The notes: generated by a model not told the origin, from the sequence alone. A DNA stretch of 64,000 nucleotides from JBMNPT01 sp050943735 (GCA_050943735.1 JBMNPT010000001.1:226178-290177); one strand, 5' to 3'; positions 16,063 to 25,388 are shown, counted from the stretch's first letter. Program-made: numbers and translations.

Positions 16063-16073
16063 GTGGTATAATG
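16063..16073 (+). promoter_or_regulatory. Extended -10 promoter of the dUTPase-like gene
   Basis: TGTGGTATAATG at 16062-16073 with TATAAT at 16067-16072 and the TG dinucleotide of an extended -10. It is divergent from the Nudix promoter. Confidence 0.7.
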
Positions 16074-16110
16074 AAACAAACAGGGCATTGCCCGGGCAAG
16101 GAGGAACGGC

Positions 16111-16539
16111 ATGGAAATTGAGATTCGATACCACCATTCGGGGCTGCCCCGGCTGGAGAAGCTGACCCAGGGGGACTGGATTGATCTGCGGGCGGCGGAG
16201 GAAGTGGTTTTGCAGGCCGGGGAGTTCCGGCTGATTTCTCTGGGGGTATCCATGCGGCTGCCCAGAGGGTATGAGGCCCATGTGGCGCCCCGCAGCTCCA
16301 CCTTTGGCCGATGGGGGATTTTGCAGACCAATTCGGTGGGGGTGATCGACGAGAGCTACAGCGGCGATGGTGATGTGTGGAAGATGCCGGTGTATGCCAC
16401 CCGGGATACGGTGATTCACTTCGGGGATCGAATTGCCCAGTTTCGCATTGTGGAGAAGATGCCGCCGGTGACCTTTGTGGAGGTGCAGCGGCTGGAAGGA
16501 CCGGACCGAGGAGGCTTTGGTTCCACCGGACGGCAGTGA
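16111..16539 (+). CDS. dut: dUTP diphosphatase family protein
   Basis: A 142-residue trimeric dUTPase, hydrolysing dUTP to dUMP and pyrophosphate to keep uracil out of DNA. Motif 2 is APRSSTF (near residue 59), where Ser-Ser-Thr replaces the usual Ser-Ser-Gly. Motif 3 is GVIDESYSGD near residue 76, motif 4 is FGDRIAQFRI near residue 104 and motif 5 is RGGFGSTG near the C-terminus. Each contributes to the shared active site. Gut Firmicutes encode divergent members of this family, and a dCTP-deaminase/dUTPase-like variant is conceivable, but all five motifs are recognisable. A GGCAAGGAGG ribosome site precedes the ATG. Confidence 0.85.
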   Translation: MEIEIRYHHSGLPRLEKLTQGDWIDLRAAEEVVLQAGEFRLISLGVSMRLPRGYEAHVAPRSSTFGRWGILQTNSVGVIDESYSGDGDVWKMPVYATRDTVIHFGDRIAQFRIVEKMPPVTFVEVQRLEGPDRGGFGSTGRQ

Positions 16540-16575
16540 AATTGTGAAGTTTCTGTAAATGTGGTGGGCAATTGC

Positions 16576-16604
16576 TTGCGCCCGCGCGGGAAAATCAGTA
16601 GAAT
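16576..16604 (+). promoter_or_regulatory. prmA promoter
   Basis: TTGCGC (16576-16581) and TAGAAT (16599-16604), 17-base spacer. Confidence 0.6.
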
Positions 16605-16645
16605 AGAAACCAGTGAAAGCTGGTATATATTGGGGAGGAAAGGAT

Positions 16646-17617
16646 ATGACCTGGCTGGAAGTATCAATTTTTACCACTACAGAAGGGGTGGAGCCGCTGT
16701 GCGGATTGCTGTACAGTTTGGGAGCGGCAGGCCTGGAGATCGAGGACAAAGAGGACTTTGCGGAATTTATTGAGAAAAATACACCCTATTGGGATTATGT
16801 GGACGAAGAGCTGATGCGGGAGAAGCAGGAGATGCCCACCCGGGTCAAGCTGTACGTGTCGGACAATGAGACGGGGCACGCCATGCTGGCGGGCATCCGG
16901 GAGGAGCTGATGGCGGTGCGGGAGCGGGCGCCCCAGGTGGATTTTGGTTCGCTGGAGGTATCGGTGCGCTCCATGGCCGAGGAGGACTGGGCCAACAACT
17001 GGAAGCAGTATTATAAGCCGCTGCTCATCGGAGAAAAACTGCTGATTCGTCCCACCTGGGAAGAGGTGGAGAATCCCGAAGGCCGGGTGGTGGTGGCCAT
17101 GGACCCTGGAATGGCCTTTGGCACCGGCACCCATGCCACCACCAGTCAGTGTCTGGCGGCGCTGGAACGGGTGGTACGTCCCGGGGACCGGGTACTGGAT
17201 CTGGGCTGTGGCAGTGGGATTTTGGCCATTACCACCCTGCTGCTGGGAGCGGAGCACGCCATCGGGGTGGACATTGACCCCAATGCGGTGCACATTGCGG
17301 GGCAGAACGCCTGCATCAACGGACTGGACCCCTCACGGTATGAATTTTTGTCGGGAGATGTGGCCCAGGAAGGAGAGTTGTCCCGGTATCTGGAGCAGCA
17401 TCCCGCCGATGTGGTGGCGGCCAACATTGTGGCGGATGTAATTTTGCATCTCACCCCAGTGGTGGGGCGGTATCTCAAGCCGGGTGGCACCTTTATTGCC
17501 TCCGGCGTCATTGACATGCGCAGCGCTGAGGTGGAAGAGTGTTTTGCACGGTGTGGCTTCCGGGTGGAGGAGCGGCTGTGCCATAAGGATTGGCTGTGTT
17601 ATGTGCTGAAACAGTGA
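16646..17617 (+). CDS. prmA: Ribosomal protein L11 methyltransferase
   Basis: A 323-residue SAM-dependent methyltransferase that methylates ribosomal protein L11. The N-terminal domain (about 1-95) carries the TWLEVSIFTTTEGVEPL start typical of PrmA. The catalytic domain has MDPGMAFGTGTHATT near residue 155, the SAM motif VLDLGCGSGILAI near residue 187 and the VVAANIVADV NPF-like motif near residue 253, with Asn-Ile in place of Asn-Pro, as usual for PrmA. The ATG at 16646 follows GGGGAGG. Thirteen bases separate it from rsmE, forming the common prmA-rsmE pair of ribosome modification genes. Confidence 0.95.
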   Translation: MTWLEVSIFTTTEGVEPLCGLLYSLGAAGLEIEDKEDFAEFIEKNTPYWDYVDEELMREKQEMPTRVKLYVSDNETGHAMLAGIREELMAVRERAPQVDFGSLEVSVRSMAEEDWANNWKQYYKPLLIGEKLLIRPTWEEVENPEGRVVVAMDPGMAFGTGTHATTSQCLAALERVVRPGDRVLDLGCGSGILAITTLLLGAEHAIGVDIDPNAVHIAGQNACINGLDPSRYEFLSGDVAQEGELSRYLEQHPADVVAANIVADVILHLTPVVGRYLKPGGTFIASGVIDMRSAEVEECFARCGFRVEERLCHKDWLCYVLKQ

Positions 17618-17630
17618 GCGGAGGGACGGT

Positions 17631-18362
17631 ATGCCCAGATTTTTCATCCAGCCGGGGAACATTCTGGAAACCGGCATCGTCATAACAGGTGACGACTATT
17701 TTCATATGAGCCGTACGTTGCGTATGCGGCCTGGAGAAGCGGTGACGGTGTGTGATCCCCAGGGGATGGAATATCACTGCCGCATCCGGCGTATGGAAGC
17801 GGACCGGGCGGAGCTGGAGGTGGAATCCAGCTGTCCGGGGCAGAGTGAGCCCTCTTTGGAGGTGTGTCTGTTCCAGTGCGTGCCCAAGGGCGACAAAATG
17901 GATACCATTGTGCAAAAGGCAGTGGAATTGGGCGTGGCGCACATTGTACCGGTGCTGTCCCGCAACTGTGTGGTGCGGCTGGACGCCCGGGCCGGAGAGA
18001 AAAAGGCCCAGCGGTGGGACCGCATCGCGTTGGAAGCGGCCAAACAGTGCGGCCGCAGCCGGGTGCCCCACGTGGAAGCTCCCATTTCTTTTGCCGAGGC
18101 GCTGCAGCGGATGAAGACCTTTGAACGGGGTATCCTGTTATACGAGGAGGAGCGGCAGTGCGCTTTGGCCCAGATGCTGACGCCTGGGCTGCGGCAGCTG
18201 GCCTTTTTGGTGGGCAGCGAGGGCGGATTGGCCCCGGAGGAGGCCCGTCTGGCCCGGGAACAGGGAATTCCCACCGTCAGTCTGGGGGCGCGTATTCTGC
18301 GCACCGAGACGGTGGCTCCGGCGGTGTTGGCCATCGCCATGTATGTGACTGAGAATCTATAG
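17631..18362 (+). CDS. rsmE: 16S rRNA (uracil(1498)-N(3))-methyltransferase
   Basis: A 243-residue SPOUT-class methyltransferase that modifies U1498 of 16S rRNA. The N-terminal PUA-like domain begins MPRFFIQPG. The knotted domain contains CVPKGDKMDTIVQKAVELGV (about 84-103) and WDRIALEAAKQCGRSRVPH. Near the C-terminus LVGSEGGLAPEEA and LGARILRTETVAPAVL form the SAM-binding knot. These are the classic RsmE signatures. It follows prmA closely and is followed almost without gap by a membrane protein gene, so all three are probably one transcript. Confidence 0.96.
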   Translation: MPRFFIQPGNILETGIVITGDDYFHMSRTLRMRPGEAVTVCDPQGMEYHCRIRRMEADRAELEVESSCPGQSEPSLEVCLFQCVPKGDKMDTIVQKAVELGVAHIVPVLSRNCVVRLDARAGEKKAQRWDRIALEAAKQCGRSRVPHVEAPISFAEALQRMKTFERGILLYEEERQCALAQMLTPGLRQLAFLVGSEGGLAPEEARLAREQGIPTVSLGARILRTETVAPAVLAIAMYVTENL

Positions 18363-18367
18363 GAGTG

Positions 18368-19189
18368 ATGAGTTTGGAACGTAGGATTGATGACAGCAAA
18401 AAAGCCTATGAAAAGGCGTTGGAAGAGGTGCAGAGCAACAAGATCATGGTGACGTTGTGCATCGGCTTTCTGGCCATGGGGCTGCTGATCTTTCTGTATC
18501 AGAATTTCAACCGGTCGGGGCATGTGTGGCAGACCTTTCAGATCACCTATTGGCTGTGCGGCATCAGCGCCGCCATTTCCGCCGGATGTCTGGTGTGGTA
18601 TATCCTCAACCGCCGGCGGGGGGTGGATGAACGCCTGCGCACCTTCACCAGCGGCAATTGCCTGCGGGGCGCGCTGCTGTTTACCATCGGTCTGGGGGCC
18701 ATCACCCAGTATGATATCTACGCCATTCGGGCGCTGTTTGTGTTGGTACCTGTGTACATCGCTCTGTATTTTGTGGGCCGGGTGATGCCCGGGGAATTTC
18801 TGTATATCTGCAGTGTCAGCGTCTTTGAAATGGGACTGCTGCTATTGCTGCGTACGTTTCTCTTTTCCCAGCAGGTGTTGTACATCTATTATGCCCAGCG
18901 GCTTGTGCTGCTGTTCGCGCTGGTCAATGTAGTTGCGCTGGGAATTTTGCTGCTCACCCGTAAGGGAGAGGGCACCTTGAAGCTGGGATGGTGGATCTGG
19001 AACATGGGCCCGGCGCCCCGGTACAGTCTGATGACCATTGCCTTTGCGCTGCCGGTGGCGGAGTTGGTACTGTCCATGATGCTGCGGAGCACAGAGGTGT
19101 GTTATTACGCGGTGTTTGTACAGGGCGGCTATGTGGCGGCCTGTGGACTCTACTACCTGTACCGGCTGATGAACGCCCGGCAGGAGTGA
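18368..19189 (+). CDS. Hypothetical polytopic membrane protein
   Basis: A protein of about 273 residues with a charged N-terminal helix (residues 1-25, probably a coiled coil) followed by eight hydrophobic segments. No catalytic or binding motif stands out and I recognise no family. The start is uncertain: GTG 18365, ATG 18368 and TTG 18374 are in frame, and the AGGAG site at 18361 is best spaced for the TTG. It is cotranscribed with prmA-rsmE, judging by the five-base gap, and ends before a strong terminator. Confidence 0.65.
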   Translation: MSLERRIDDSKKAYEKALEEVQSNKIMVTLCIGFLAMGLLIFLYQNFNRSGHVWQTFQITYWLCGISAAISAGCLVWYILNRRRGVDERLRTFTSGNCLRGALLFTIGLGAITQYDIYAIRALFVLVPVYIALYFVGRVMPGEFLYICSVSVFEMGLLLLLRTFLFSQQVLYIYYAQRLVLLFALVNVVALGILLLTRKGEGTLKLGWWIWNMGPAPRYSLMTIAFALPVAELVLSMMLRSTEVCYYAVFVQGGYVAACGLYYLYRLMNARQE

Positions 19190-19211
19190 TGGTGATACAC
19201 CCGAATCATCC

Positions 19212-19238
19212 GGGGGCTTTTGAGGGCCCCCTTTTTTT
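19212..19238 (+). terminator. Terminator of the prmA-rsmE operon
   Basis: GGGGGC (19212-19217) pairs with GCCCCC (19226-19231), loop of 8, followed by seven T bases. Confidence 0.85.
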
Positions 19239-19265
19239 ATGGAACAGAAAAGGAGTGTGGCTGCA

Positions 19266-20090
19266 ATGGGAGTTCACAGAGGCTGGCGGTATCAGGAAGG
19301 ACCGGTGCCCTACTTTACCATTCCTGCCTTTGAGGCGACGGGCAAGGTGCGTCATGGATTTTCCACCCGGTTGGGCGGGGTGAGTCAGGGGTGTTTTTCC
19401 TCTCTCAACCTGGGCCCCACCCGGGGAGATGATCCACAGGCGGTGGAGGAAAACTACCGGCGGCTGTGCGGAGCCATCGGGGTGGATTGGACACAGGTGG
19501 TGCTGAGCCATCAGACCCATACCGATCACATCCGGCTGGCCACCCGGGAGGATGCGGGTAAGGGACTGCTGCGTCCCCGGGATTATGATGATGTAGACGG
19601 GCTCATCACCGTCACGCCGGGCTTGCCGCTGGTGACTTTTTTTGCCGATTGCGTGCCGCTGATTTTTCTGGACCCGGTGCGAGAGGTGCTCTGTTCGGTT
19701 CACTCCGGCTGGAGAGGAACAGTGCAGCGCATCGGAGCCCGGGCGGTGGAGCGGATGACAGAGGAATTCGGCTGCCGTCGGGAGGATATTCTGGCGGCGG
19801 TGGGGCCCTGTATTGGCCCCTGCCACTATCAGGTGGATGAGGATTGTGCCGACCAGTTCCGCAAGGCGTTTCCCGAGACTTTTTCCCGCATTGCCCGACC
19901 GGAGGGGGAGGGCAAATACCGCCTGGATCTGCCGGAGGCCAATTTGCAGATTTTTTTGGAAAATGGACTTCGGCCGGAGAACATCACCATGGCAGGGCTG
20001 TGTACCTATTGTGATGAGCAGCGGTTTTTCTCACACCGGCGCATGGGCGACAAGCGGGGCAATTTGGCCATGGTGATTCAACTGGGATAA
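19266..20090 (+). CDS. pgeF: Peptidoglycan editing factor / polyphenol oxidase family protein
   Basis: A 274-residue YfiH-family protein. Family members remove wrongly incorporated amino acids from peptidoglycan precursors (PgeF) and also show purine nucleoside or phenol oxidase activity in vitro. The metal and active-site motifs are HGFSTRLGG near residue 29, SHQTHTDH near residue 78, FFADCVPL (Cys near 127) and VHSGWRGT (His near 143). GPCIGPCHYQVDED follows. The ATG at 19266 follows AAGGAG with ten bases of spacing; an upstream ATG at 19239 lies inside the preceding terminator's T run and is unlikely. It appears to be monocistronic. Confidence 0.92.
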   Translation: MGVHRGWRYQEGPVPYFTIPAFEATGKVRHGFSTRLGGVSQGCFSSLNLGPTRGDDPQAVEENYRRLCGAIGVDWTQVVLSHQTHTDHIRLATREDAGKGLLRPRDYDDVDGLITVTPGLPLVTFFADCVPLIFLDPVREVLCSVHSGWRGTVQRIGARAVERMTEEFGCRREDILAAVGPCIGPCHYQVDEDCADQFRKAFPETFSRIARPEGEGKYRLDLPEANLQIFLENGLRPENITMAGLCTYCDEQRFFSHRRMGDKRGNLAMVIQLG

Positions 20091-20131
20091 TAAATCGGCG
20101 TATTTTACAAAAAACATTGTATATTTTTTAC

Positions 20132-20160
20132 TTGCCAGAACACGGGGGGTATGGTAGGCT
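20132..20160 (+). promoter_or_regulatory. Probable promoter of the NSS transporter
   Basis: TTGCCA (20132-20137) and TAGGCT (20155-20160), 17-base spacer; the -10 is weak. Confidence 0.45.
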
Positions 20161-20188
20161 AAAAATTATCAGTGGAAAGGGGCGAAAT

Positions 20189-21571
20189 ATGTTGGAACAT
20201 AAGGGACGAGGGCAATTTGCCAGCAATTTGGGGTTTATTTTGGCGGCGGCTGGTTCTGCTGTGGGTTTGGGAAACATCTGGAAGTTCCCCTATCTGGCGG
20301 GTCAGAATGGCGGCGGCGCCTTTGTACTGGTGTATCTGATCCTGGTGGTGGTGATGGGTTTCACCATCATGCTGGGAGAAATGGCGGTGGGCCGGGCTTT
20401 CCGCAAGAACTGTGTGGGTTCTTACCGGGAGCTGGACAAGCGTTTCTCTTTTGTAGGCGGACTGGGTATCGCCATCGGCTTTATCATTTTGTCCTATTAC
20501 AGTGTCATTGGCGGCTGGGTGGGCAAGTACATCATGATGTATCTCACCGGTGCGCCCTTTGGTGAGGATGTTTCTGGATTTTTCAAATCGTTCGTGGCCC
20601 AGGGAGCAGAGCCGGTGATCTGGCATCTGATCTTTATGGGTGTGACGGTGTTCATCGTGGGCAAAGGTGTGTCTGCGGGCATTGAAAAAGCCAGCAAATT
20701 CATGATGCCCGCGCTGTTTATACTGCTCATCATTGTGGCGGTGCGCAGCTGTACCCTGCCCGGTGCCTGGGAAGGAGTCAAGTACTTTGTGATTCCCGAC
20801 TTTTCCAAGCTGGATGCGGGTGTGGTGGTAGCCGCCATGGGACAGGTGTTTTTCTCCCTGTCGCTGGGCATGGGCATCACCTGCACTTATGGTTCTTATC
20901 TGTCCAAGGATACTTCGCTGGAGCGCAATGCGCTGATCATTCCTGGGCTGGACAGTCTGGCGGCTCTGATTTCTGGGTTTGCGGTGATTCCCGCGGTGTT
21001 CGCGGTGTTCCCCGGCGAGGGGGCAGAGCATGTGGGCTCGGGGGCTTCTCTGATGTTCCAGACCTTGCCGCTGGTGTTTGACCAGATGTCTTTTGGCAAC
21101 TTCTTTGGTCTTCTGTTTTTCATTCTGGTGGCCTTTGCCGCGGTGACCAGTTCGGTGGCACTGTTGGAGGGCACTGTGGCTTACGCAGTGGAGGAATTTA
21201 AGATTCCCCGGGTGTGGGCGGTGACCATTTTGGGCAGTGTGTGCGCTCTGTTGGGCGTGGCGGTGTCCCTTTCCCAGGGAGCGATGGAGATCAACGCGCC
21301 CATTTGGAACCTGGTGGACGGAGTGGTTATGGAGGATCTGTTGGACTTCCTCTCCTATCTCACCGACAATCTGTTGTTGCCCTTTAGCGGTTTGATGACC
21401 TGTCTGGCCATTGGCTGGGTATGGGGCGTGGACAAGGTTACAGAAGAGGTGGAACAAGGCGGAAAATTCCGGTTCCATGCCCGGAAAATGTGGGATTTTT
21501 CCATTCGGTTTTTCTGCCCGGTGGCGCTGGTTCTGGTGTTCCTCAATCTGTTTGGATTTCTGCGTTTTTGA
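20189..21571 (+). CDS. Sodium-dependent transporter, NSS/SNF family
   Basis: A 460-residue secondary transporter with about eleven to twelve membrane helices. It resembles bacterial LeuT/MhsT-like neurotransmitter:sodium symporters that import amino acids with sodium. The signature of helix 1 is LAAAGSAVGLGNIWKFPYLAGQNGGGAF near residues 20-47, containing the sodium-site residues and the unwound region. SLSLGMGITCTYGSY in helix 6 contributes to the substrate site. The ATG at 20189 follows GAAAGGGG. It is a single gene ended by a strong terminator. The substrate is probably an amino acid but cannot be specified. Confidence 0.92.
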   Translation: MLEHKGRGQFASNLGFILAAAGSAVGLGNIWKFPYLAGQNGGGAFVLVYLILVVVMGFTIMLGEMAVGRAFRKNCVGSYRELDKRFSFVGGLGIAIGFIILSYYSVIGGWVGKYIMMYLTGAPFGEDVSGFFKSFVAQGAEPVIWHLIFMGVTVFIVGKGVSAGIEKASKFMMPALFILLIIVAVRSCTLPGAWEGVKYFVIPDFSKLDAGVVVAAMGQVFFSLSLGMGITCTYGSYLSKDTSLERNALIIPGLDSLAALISGFAVIPAVFAVFPGEGAEHVGSGASLMFQTLPLVFDQMSFGNFFGLLFFILVAFAAVTSSVALLEGTVAYAVEEFKIPRVWAVTILGSVCALLGVAVSLSQGAMEINAPIWNLVDGVVMEDLLDFLSYLTDNLLLPFSGLMTCLAIGWVWGVDKVTEEVEQGGKFRFHARKMWDFSIRFFCPVALVLVFLNLFGFLRF

Positions 21572-21582
21572 GTGAAGTGGTA

Positions 21583-21622
21583 TGCCCTGACGCCGCCAAT
21601 TGGCGGCGCCGGGGCATTTTTT
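21583..21622 (+). terminator. Terminator after the NSS transporter
   Basis: TGCCC outer arm and CGCCGCC inner arm (21583-21597) fold with GGCGGCG and GGGCA (21602-21616) and are followed by six T bases. Confidence 0.9.
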
Positions 21623-21642
21623 GAAGTTTGGAGGCAAGGAAA

Positions 21643-22743
21643 ATGGTACGTATTCTGCATACCGGAGATCTGCATCTGGAGAGTCCTTTCCGGGGCATCC
21701 GGGATAGTTTGAAGGCCCGGCAGCGGCGGGCGGAGCTGGATGGCTGTCTGCTGGAGATGATTGATTACGCGGTGGAAAATCAGGTGGATCTCTTCCTCAT
21801 TGCCGGGGATTTGTTTGACGGCGCTCTCACTGACATCCGGGTGTTCCGGCAGTGGATGGAGCGGATGGAACAGGCGGCACAGGTGCGGTTTTTCATCGCT
21901 CCGGGCAACCACGACTACTATCATGCCCGCAGTCTGTACGCGCTGGAAGCCCTGCCCGCCAATGTGAAGGTGTTCACCGGTCCCATGGAACGGGTGGAGC
22001 TGCCTCAGCTGGGGGTGGATGTGTATGGTGCGGCCTTTTGCCGGCCCCATGAAGGGCCGCTGCTGCGGGGATTCCGGGCACAGCCCGGACGGACCAGCAT
22101 TATGGTGCTCCATGGCGATACTGCACCCGGTAGTGAATATGGCCCCATCACATCCGAGGACATCCGGGAGAGCGGATTGGATTATCTGGCACTGGGACAT
22201 GTGCACAGTTTCAGTGGATTGCAGCGGCAGGGCGGCACCACTTGGGCGTACAGCGGAGTTCCCATGGGCCGGGGCTTTGACGAAGCCGGGGAAAAGGGCT
22301 TTGTGGAGGTGACGGTGGAACCGGGCCGGGTACAGGGCGGATTGGTGCCGTTGGAGGGCCGGCAGTACCGGGTGGAGGAGCTGGATGTGACCGGCATGAC
22401 TCTGCCCCAGGAGGTGCTGCGCACCCTGCGGGGATGCATTGCCCAGGTGGGGAGTCAGCATTTGCTGCGGGTGCGGCTGGTGGGCCGGGCCGGGGCCGGC
22501 GTGGTGGATCTTCCGCTGCTGCAGGCGGGCGCCGGGGAGGACTGCTATTATCTGGAACTGGCTGATGACACCCGTCCGGCGGAGGATATGGAGGCGCTGG
22601 CCCGGGAGCGGAGTCTGCGGGGTGTGTTTACCCGGATGCTGCTGCAGAAGGTGCAGCAGGCGTCCACGCCCGAAGAGGCCCGGCTGGCCTCTCTGGCATT
22701 GGAGTTGGGATTGGACAATTTGCGACAGGAGGTGCGGGGATGA
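21643..22743 (+). CDS. DNA repair exonuclease, SbcD/YhaO-like metallophosphoesterase
   Basis: A 366-residue metallophosphoesterase of the SbcD/Mre11-like YhaO group. Motifs: ILHTGDLHLESPF near residue 4, LIAGDLFDG near 53, PGNHDYYHA near 87, VLHGD near 152 and LGHVHSF near 180. These provide the two-metal site of a nuclease. The ATG at 21643 has GGAGG upstream, and TTG at 21628 is excluded because it overlaps that site. It overlaps the next gene, a YhaN-like ATPase, by four bases (ATGA), so both are made together as the nuclease and ATPase subunits of one DNA-processing complex by analogy with SbcCD. Confidence 0.9.
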   Translation: MVRILHTGDLHLESPFRGIRDSLKARQRRAELDGCLLEMIDYAVENQVDLFLIAGDLFDGALTDIRVFRQWMERMEQAAQVRFFIAPGNHDYYHARSLYALEALPANVKVFTGPMERVELPQLGVDVYGAAFCRPHEGPLLRGFRAQPGRTSIMVLHGDTAPGSEYGPITSEDIRESGLDYLALGHVHSFSGLQRQGGTTWAYSGVPMGRGFDEAGEKGFVEVTVEPGRVQGGLVPLEGRQYRVEELDVTGMTLPQEVLRTLRGCIAQVGSQHLLRVRLVGRAGAGVVDLPLLQAGAGEDCYYLELADDTRPAEDMEALARERSLRGVFTRMLLQKVQQASTPEEARLASLALELGLDNLRQEVRG

Positions 22744-25310
22744 TCGAACAGCTGCATATCGACTCATATGGAGGACTGCATCAGCGGGAGATCCGGCTGG
22801 AGCCGGGGCTCAATCTGCTGTACGGCCCCAATGAGGCGGGAAAATCCACAGTGACCTCCTTTTTGCGGGCCATGCTCTATGGGCTGCCGGTGACCCGGGC
22901 CCGGGGCATTGCCCAAAATGACCGGAAGCGCTATCGCCCCTGGGATCGGGAGGCGTTTCGGGGCAGCTTGCTCTATCGAACCCGGCAGGGGCGGCAGCTG
23001 CGGGTGGAGAGGACGTTCCGAGCCACCGCGGCCCGGGATATCCTGCGGGTGACCGACGCGGCAACCGGGCAGGAATTGCCCCAGTACGCAGGCGGACTGG
23101 GCGAGGCTCTGTTCGGTATTTCGGCGGAGACCTTTGAAAATACGGCATTTGTGCGCCAGGGAGAGACCCGGGTGACCCGCAACGACGAGCTGGTGGCCCG
23201 CATCAACAATCTGGTGTCCACTGCTTCGGAGGAGGTGGGGTATGAAGCCAGCCTGCGGCAGCTGAAAACCCTGAAAGATCAACTGCGCCGGGAGCGGGGC
23301 AAAAACGGCGAGCTGGATGTATTGGAGGACAAGCAGCGCAAGCTGGAAGAGCGCCGGCGGCAGCTGGAGGAGGATTATCAGCTGGTGTTGGAGCGGATGC
23401 AGCGGCTGTCCGGGGTGGAGGAAGAGCTGGCCCGGCAGCAGCAATTGCTGGAGGACAATCGCAGCGCTCGGGATTTTCAGGAGTGTGAGCGGCTGGCGGG
23501 AGAATACGGACGTATTTTGCAGCTGCGGCTGGAAATTCGCAATCTGGAGGGTTCTATGGAGAGCACCCGAGGGTACATCCGGGTGGGAGACAGGGTGCCC
23601 AGCCGGGAGGATGCGGAAAAGCTCACCGCCGCCATGGAGGAACAGGAGCGGGCGGAACAGGCCTTGGAAGAGGTGCGGCAGGAGCTGGACTCTCTCAAGG
23701 AAGAGGAAGCTGCCCAGGCCCGTAATCCCCTTTGTGCCCAGCCCGATGTGGAGGCAGATGCCCAGCGGGCCAAGGAGCTGCGGGATCGGATGCTGGTGAT
23801 TGATACCCATTTGCAGGCCCGGGGACCGGTGATCGGCCAACGGGACCGGCTGCGGGACCGGCTGGCGGAGAGCCGCAGTCCCCAGACGGCATTTTTGGAC
23901 CGGGAGAGTGAACGGGTCCGGGCGGAAGAACTGCTGCGGGGCAGCGGATCGGGGATGAATCCCGTCTGGCTGCCGGGGGCATTGGTGTTGGCCCTTGTGA
24001 CAGTGGCGTTGTTTCTGTGGGATTGGCGGTTTGGACTGGCGGGGCTGGTGCTCACTGGGCTGTGGATGGTCCTGGTGCCGCGGCAGCGGCAGGGACGCCA
24101 GGGAGCCCGGGAATTTTTGCGGCGCAATGGCCTGCGTTCTCTGCAGGAGCTGGAGGAACGGTATCGCAGGTGGCAGGAGGAAAATGCCCGGCGGCAGGGA
24201 TTGGAGGTCCAACTGCGGGAGATGGAGCAGATGCTGGCCCGGGAGGACGAATCCGCCCTGCGGGAGGAGCATGCGCGTCTGGAGAAAACCCTGGCGGAGT
24301 TACTGCGGAAATACCGCTGCGAAGGGGAAGAACAGCTGCGGGAGCTGGCCCGCCAGGCGGGTGAGGCCATGTTGCGGCTGAAATTTCTCAAAGAGGAGCT
24401 GGCCCGGCGCCGGGCGGTGATGGAAAAACGGCAGGAGGCGCTGACGGCGGCCCGGCACAGCTGGCAGGAGCTGGCGGAGCGGTGTCTGCCCCCGGTACAG
24501 GGCCGGGATGCCGAAAAACGGGCGTTGGAGGAATTGACTCGCCATGTGGCCCGGCTGGAGGAAAAGCAGCTGCAGCTCACTGAAAAGCAAGGATTTTTGC
24601 AGGAGCTGACCCAGGGAGCGGATGAGGAAAAATGGAAAGAAGCCTATCAGCAGTACCGGGAGTGGAAAGCCAGCGGACAGGTGCCCAAGGGACAGGCTGT
24701 GGAGGACAACACCCGTCGGGTGATGGAGCTGGCCCAGGAGAAGAGCAGCCTGGAAGCCCAGATTCACAGCTATTTCGAGGGAGAAGAGGCAGTGAGTCAG
24801 GTGCTGTGGCAGCTGCAGCAGACCGGCGAGGAGCTCCGGGAGGGGCAGCAGCGGTATGACGCGCTGTCTTTGGCCTATGACACGCTGGTGCAGGCCATGG
24901 AGGAGATGAGCCGGGATTTTTCGCCCCGTCTCACCCAGGCGGTGGGAGAAAATCTGCGCCTTCTCACCGACGGGCGGTATGATACGCTGCTCATCGACAA
25001 GGATTACAACATCCGGGTGTGCCGGGCGGATGACTCGGCCAGCTGGGAACTGGAGTATTTTTCAGCGGGGACGGTGGATCAGATTTATCTGGCCTTCCGT
25101 CTGGCGCTGTTGGACATCGTAGGCGGAGAGGAACCGCTGCCGTTGATTCTGGACGACTGTTTCTGCCACTACGACGACGGCCGGTTGGGCCGGGCCATGG
25201 AGATGTTGGCGAAAATCGCGGAAAACCGTCAGATTCTGCTGCTCACCTGCCAGAATCGGGAGGAGAATTTTCTTAAATCTATGGCAAACTATCATAAGGT
25301 TGTAGTATAA
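22740..25310 (+). CDS. YhaN/SbcC-like AAA ATPase with central membrane segment
   Basis: An 856-residue SMC-like ATPase, partner of the overlapping YhaO-like nuclease. Walker A GPNEAGKST is near residues 29-37. Long heptad-rich coiled coils (about 165-350 and 445-690) flank two hydrophobic helices at about 404-442, an arrangement known from YhaN and its relatives. The C-terminal end carries YFSAGTVDQIYLAFRLALLD, the ABC signature region, and LPLILDDCF, the Walker B. Membrane attachment sets it apart from ordinary SbcC. Very biased Arg/Leu/Glu composition follows from the coiled coils. A promoter-like TATAAT for the next gene lies inside its last codons (25306). Confidence 0.9.
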   Translation: MIEQLHIDSYGGLHQREIRLEPGLNLLYGPNEAGKSTVTSFLRAMLYGLPVTRARGIAQNDRKRYRPWDREAFRGSLLYRTRQGRQLRVERTFRATAARDILRVTDAATGQELPQYAGGLGEALFGISAETFENTAFVRQGETRVTRNDELVARINNLVSTASEEVGYEASLRQLKTLKDQLRRERGKNGELDVLEDKQRKLEERRRQLEEDYQLVLERMQRLSGVEEELARQQQLLEDNRSARDFQECERLAGEYGRILQLRLEIRNLEGSMESTRGYIRVGDRVPSREDAEKLTAAMEEQERAEQALEEVRQELDSLKEEEAAQARNPLCAQPDVEADAQRAKELRDRMLVIDTHLQARGPVIGQRDRLRDRLAESRSPQTAFLDRESERVRAEELLRGSGSGMNPVWLPGALVLALVTVALFLWDWRFGLAGLVLTGLWMVLVPRQRQGRQGAREFLRRNGLRSLQELEERYRRWQEENARRQGLEVQLREMEQMLAREDESALREEHARLEKTLAELLRKYRCEGEEQLRELARQAGEAMLRLKFLKEELARRRAVMEKRQEALTAARHSWQELAERCLPPVQGRDAEKRALEELTRHVARLEEKQLQLTEKQGFLQELTQGADEEKWKEAYQQYREWKASGQVPKGQAVEDNTRRVMELAQEKSSLEAQIHSYFEGEEAVSQVLWQLQQTGEELREGQQRYDALSLAYDTLVQAMEEMSRDFSPRLTQAVGENLRLLTDGRYDTLLIDKDYNIRVCRADDSASWELEYFSAGTVDQIYLAFRLALLDIVGGEEPLPLILDDCFCHYDDGRLGRAMEMLAKIAENRQILLLTCQNREENFLKSMANYHKVVV

Positions 25311-25388
25311 TGGTGTCATAACAGGGCGAGGTGTTTCGTTTCAAAGCATCCGCGGATGAAGACTTGGAGTACAGGAGGTGACCCTATC

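Noticed and set aside
20159..22767. Minus-strand open frames across the NSS transporter and the YhaO-like gene
   Set aside because: They are shadows of clearly coding plus-strand genes and cross a terminator hairpin.
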